Source: TMED27 sp045106175
Lineage (GTDB): Bacteria > Pseudomonadota > Alphaproteobacteria > Micavibrionales > Micavibrionaceae
DNA: 33,614 bases
Direction: 5' to 3'
NCBI GenBank assembly: GCA_045106175.1
Contig: JBGCEF010000052.1
Span: 1 to 33,614, forward strand
Shown here piece after piece: positions 32,358 through 33,614 of this stretch. The position numbers and the translations under genes were made by a program. Every line of letters begins with the position of its first letter. Within the stretch, counting starts at the first letter, position 1. The notes beneath the pieces are model-generated. The model was not told the origin of the DNA and made no database searches. It worked only from the letters and a program-made list of their open reading frames with translations.

Positions 32358-33614
32358 ATGAAAATTATCGATTTTACAAAGCAAAAAGTTTCAACCGTTT
32401 TATTGACTGGTTGTTTGGCAGTATCTCTTGTAGGGCTTATTGGGTGTGATGCCGCTCAAAATCAGTTAAAGCCAGATAGAGAGGCAAGTTTAGAAACACA
32501 AGACTACAGAGATGGGCTTGCATCAAGAATTGCAGACGATCTTTCAGATGATGAAGTTGATAACTCTAACATTCCAGGTTTTCAGCCGTATATTGCATCT
32601 GCAAATAAGGATTTAAAGGCTATGCCTTTAGTGTCACTGTCTGTAAATCAATCAGTGCCTTTGCGCGATATTTTGTTTGAGCTTGCAAAACAGGCCGAGC
32701 ACGATCTTGAGCTTGATCCGAATATAAAAGGGTCAATTATTTTTACAGCAAGAAATCGTCCTTTTGATCAGGTTGTTGCAAGGATTGCTGATATTGCAGG
32801 TCTAAGATATTCCTTCGAAGATGATGTTTTGCGTGTAGAAGTCGATAGTCCTTATGGAGAGCTGTATAAAATCGACTATCTAAGTTATGTGAGGGCGAGC
32901 ACAAGCGCTATAAGTAATGATATTTCTGTCGTTTCTGGCGATGGTACTGATACTGGATCTAATTTCACTGCTGAGTCTTCCTCTGAAATAAATTTTTGGG
33001 GTGAGTTAGAAACAAATATGGAGCAGATTTTGGGTGGTCCATCCAGCAAGGGGCTTAAAACCCAGGGGGATCCATCTATTGCCGCTACAACTCCAAATCC
33101 TAATGTTGAAACCACATCAGGTGACGCAGTAGAAGCAAATGTTACTATCGGCCAAGTCCCAACAGACAGTTTCAATACTGGTTCCTCAAGAAATTCTGAT
33201 GATGGTGAGGTTCCGCAAACTTTCACAGTAAACAGGCAGGCTGGTATAGTTAACGTCTTCGCTACAGAGAGTACACACAAAGAAGTTAAAAGATATTTAG
33301 ACGAAGTGAGGCGCTCCGTTACTTCGCAGGTGTTGATTGAAGCAAAAATTTTAGAAGTTACGCTTAATGATTCTTATGCGACAGGTGTTGATTGGCGTGC
33401 AATCGATATTTTTGGATCGGAAAGTGTCCTCAACTTCTTTACTGGTACGGGCGTTACCGGTTTAAACACACTAGCGCAAGGGCTTAATGAGACTATTGAT
33501 GGTGTTACCTCTGGTGGATCAAACGTACAGCTTACTGTACCCGGAGTTGATAGCGGAGTAACAACTAAGGTGTTTGCAGCCGGGGTTGCGGGTAATGATA
33601 TTCAAGCATTAATA
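32358..33614 (+). CDS. MshL/PilQ-type secretin lipoprotein, C-terminus cut by window edge
   Basis: Outer-membrane secretin through which the pilus exits. Reading frame from ATG 32358 stays open to the last base (419 codons); the beta-barrel end lies outside. N-terminus is a lipoprotein signal with a lipobox LIGC at residues 27-30, so lipidation at C30 is likely. Then a secretin N-terminal (STN-like) domain at about 95-165 (SLSVNQSVPLRDILFELAKQ, DVLRVEVDS). A Ser/Thr/Gly/Asp-rich stretch (about 190-290) includes INFWGELETNMEQILGG, the family's FW-x-L motif. VNRQAGIVNVFATESTHKEV and SQVLIEAKILEVTLND (about 293-340) match the MshL/PilQ secretin core. Last gene visible in the operon. Confidence 0.88.
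   Translation, partial: MKIIDFTKQKVSTVLLTGCLAVSLVGLIGCDAAQNQLKPDREASLETQDYRDGLASRIADDLSDDEVDNSNIPGFQPYIASANKDLKAMPLVSLSVNQSVPLRDILFELAKQAEHDLELDPNIKGSIIFTARNRPFDQVVARIADIAGLRYSFEDDVLRVEVDSPYGELYKIDYLSYVRASTSAISNDISVVSGDGTDTGSNFTAESSSEINFWGELETNMEQILGGPSSKGLKTQGDPSIAATTPNPNVETTSGDAVEANVTIGQVPTDSFNTGSSRNSDDGEVPQTFTVNRQAGIVNVFATESTHKEVKRYLDEVRRSVTSQVLIEAKILEVTLNDSYATGVDWRAIDIFGSESVLNFFTGTGVTGLNTLAQGLNETIDGVTSGGSNVQLTVPGVDSGVTTKVFAAGVAGNDIQALI

Noticed and set aside
32885..33280. 131-codon open frame on the minus strand inside the secretin gene
   Set aside because: It is antisense to a clear secretin frame with family motifs; its composition is the mirror of the Ser/Thr-rich stretch.
1..33614. 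CRISPR array, insertion sequence, prophage or integrase
   Set aside because: No regularly spaced repeats, transposase, integrase or phage structural genes seen; the tRNA-Arg has no adjacent integrase or partial duplicate.

Overview
The window looks like a chromosomal segment of an alphaproteobacterium with moderately low GC. The basis is family-level: a DUF3126-type small protein, an OlsB/OlsA-like acyltransferase pair, a class II DAHP synthase, a glutamine synthetase of the eukaryote-like GSII type, and a GluRS whose zinc-site cysteines are mostly missing. A Micavibrio-like or other deep-branching alphaproteobacterial lineage is my guess only. Start-codon use is notable: several genes start best at TTG, and one conserved pilus gene seems to start at ATA.

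Left part (1-9951), mostly minus strand, is housekeeping. A likely aroG(II)-nadE-gltX operon reads leftward; gltX runs off the left edge. Divergent from it is a gene for an HD-type cyclic-nucleotide phosphodiesterase resembling the eukaryotic PDEase_I fold. Next comes a tight minus-strand cluster, waaA-lpxK-lauroyl-type acyltransferase-gor, combining Kdo transfer, lipid A 4'-phosphorylation, lipid A acylation and glutathione reduction.

Middle (9990-17402) is more accessory. It holds a small basic orphan protein and a three-gene minus-strand set of exported proteins. Two of these are tandem Cys-rich paralogues that I cannot assign to a known family. Then follow an olsB-olsA-DUF3126 operon ending in a clear terminator, a 410-residue orphan with hydrophobic segments, and an exported coiled-coil/OmpA-like protein.

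After tRNA-Arg(ACG) the strand switches to plus: metY (O-acetylhomoserine sulfhydrylase) and glnII (GSII), closed by a strong terminator.

Right part (about 20480-33614) is one long plus-strand type IV pilus assembly operon with MSHA-like order. It encodes an assembly ATPase with a long acidic N-terminus, a GspF/PilC platform protein, a PilM-PilN-like fusion, PilO-like and MshK/PilP-slot proteins, an ABC ATPase with no permease, a TPR protein (MshN-like slot), prepilin peptidase, PilT, PilU, and an MshL-type secretin lipoprotein cut by the right edge. No prepilin gene lies in the window. The parts together describe a retractable pilus: extension motor, platform, alignment complex, pre-pilin processing, two retraction ATPases and outer-membrane pore. 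The best leads are the ATA-start GspF gene, the orphan ABC ATPase in the pilus operon, the Cys-rich exported paralogues, and the PDEase_I-like enzyme.
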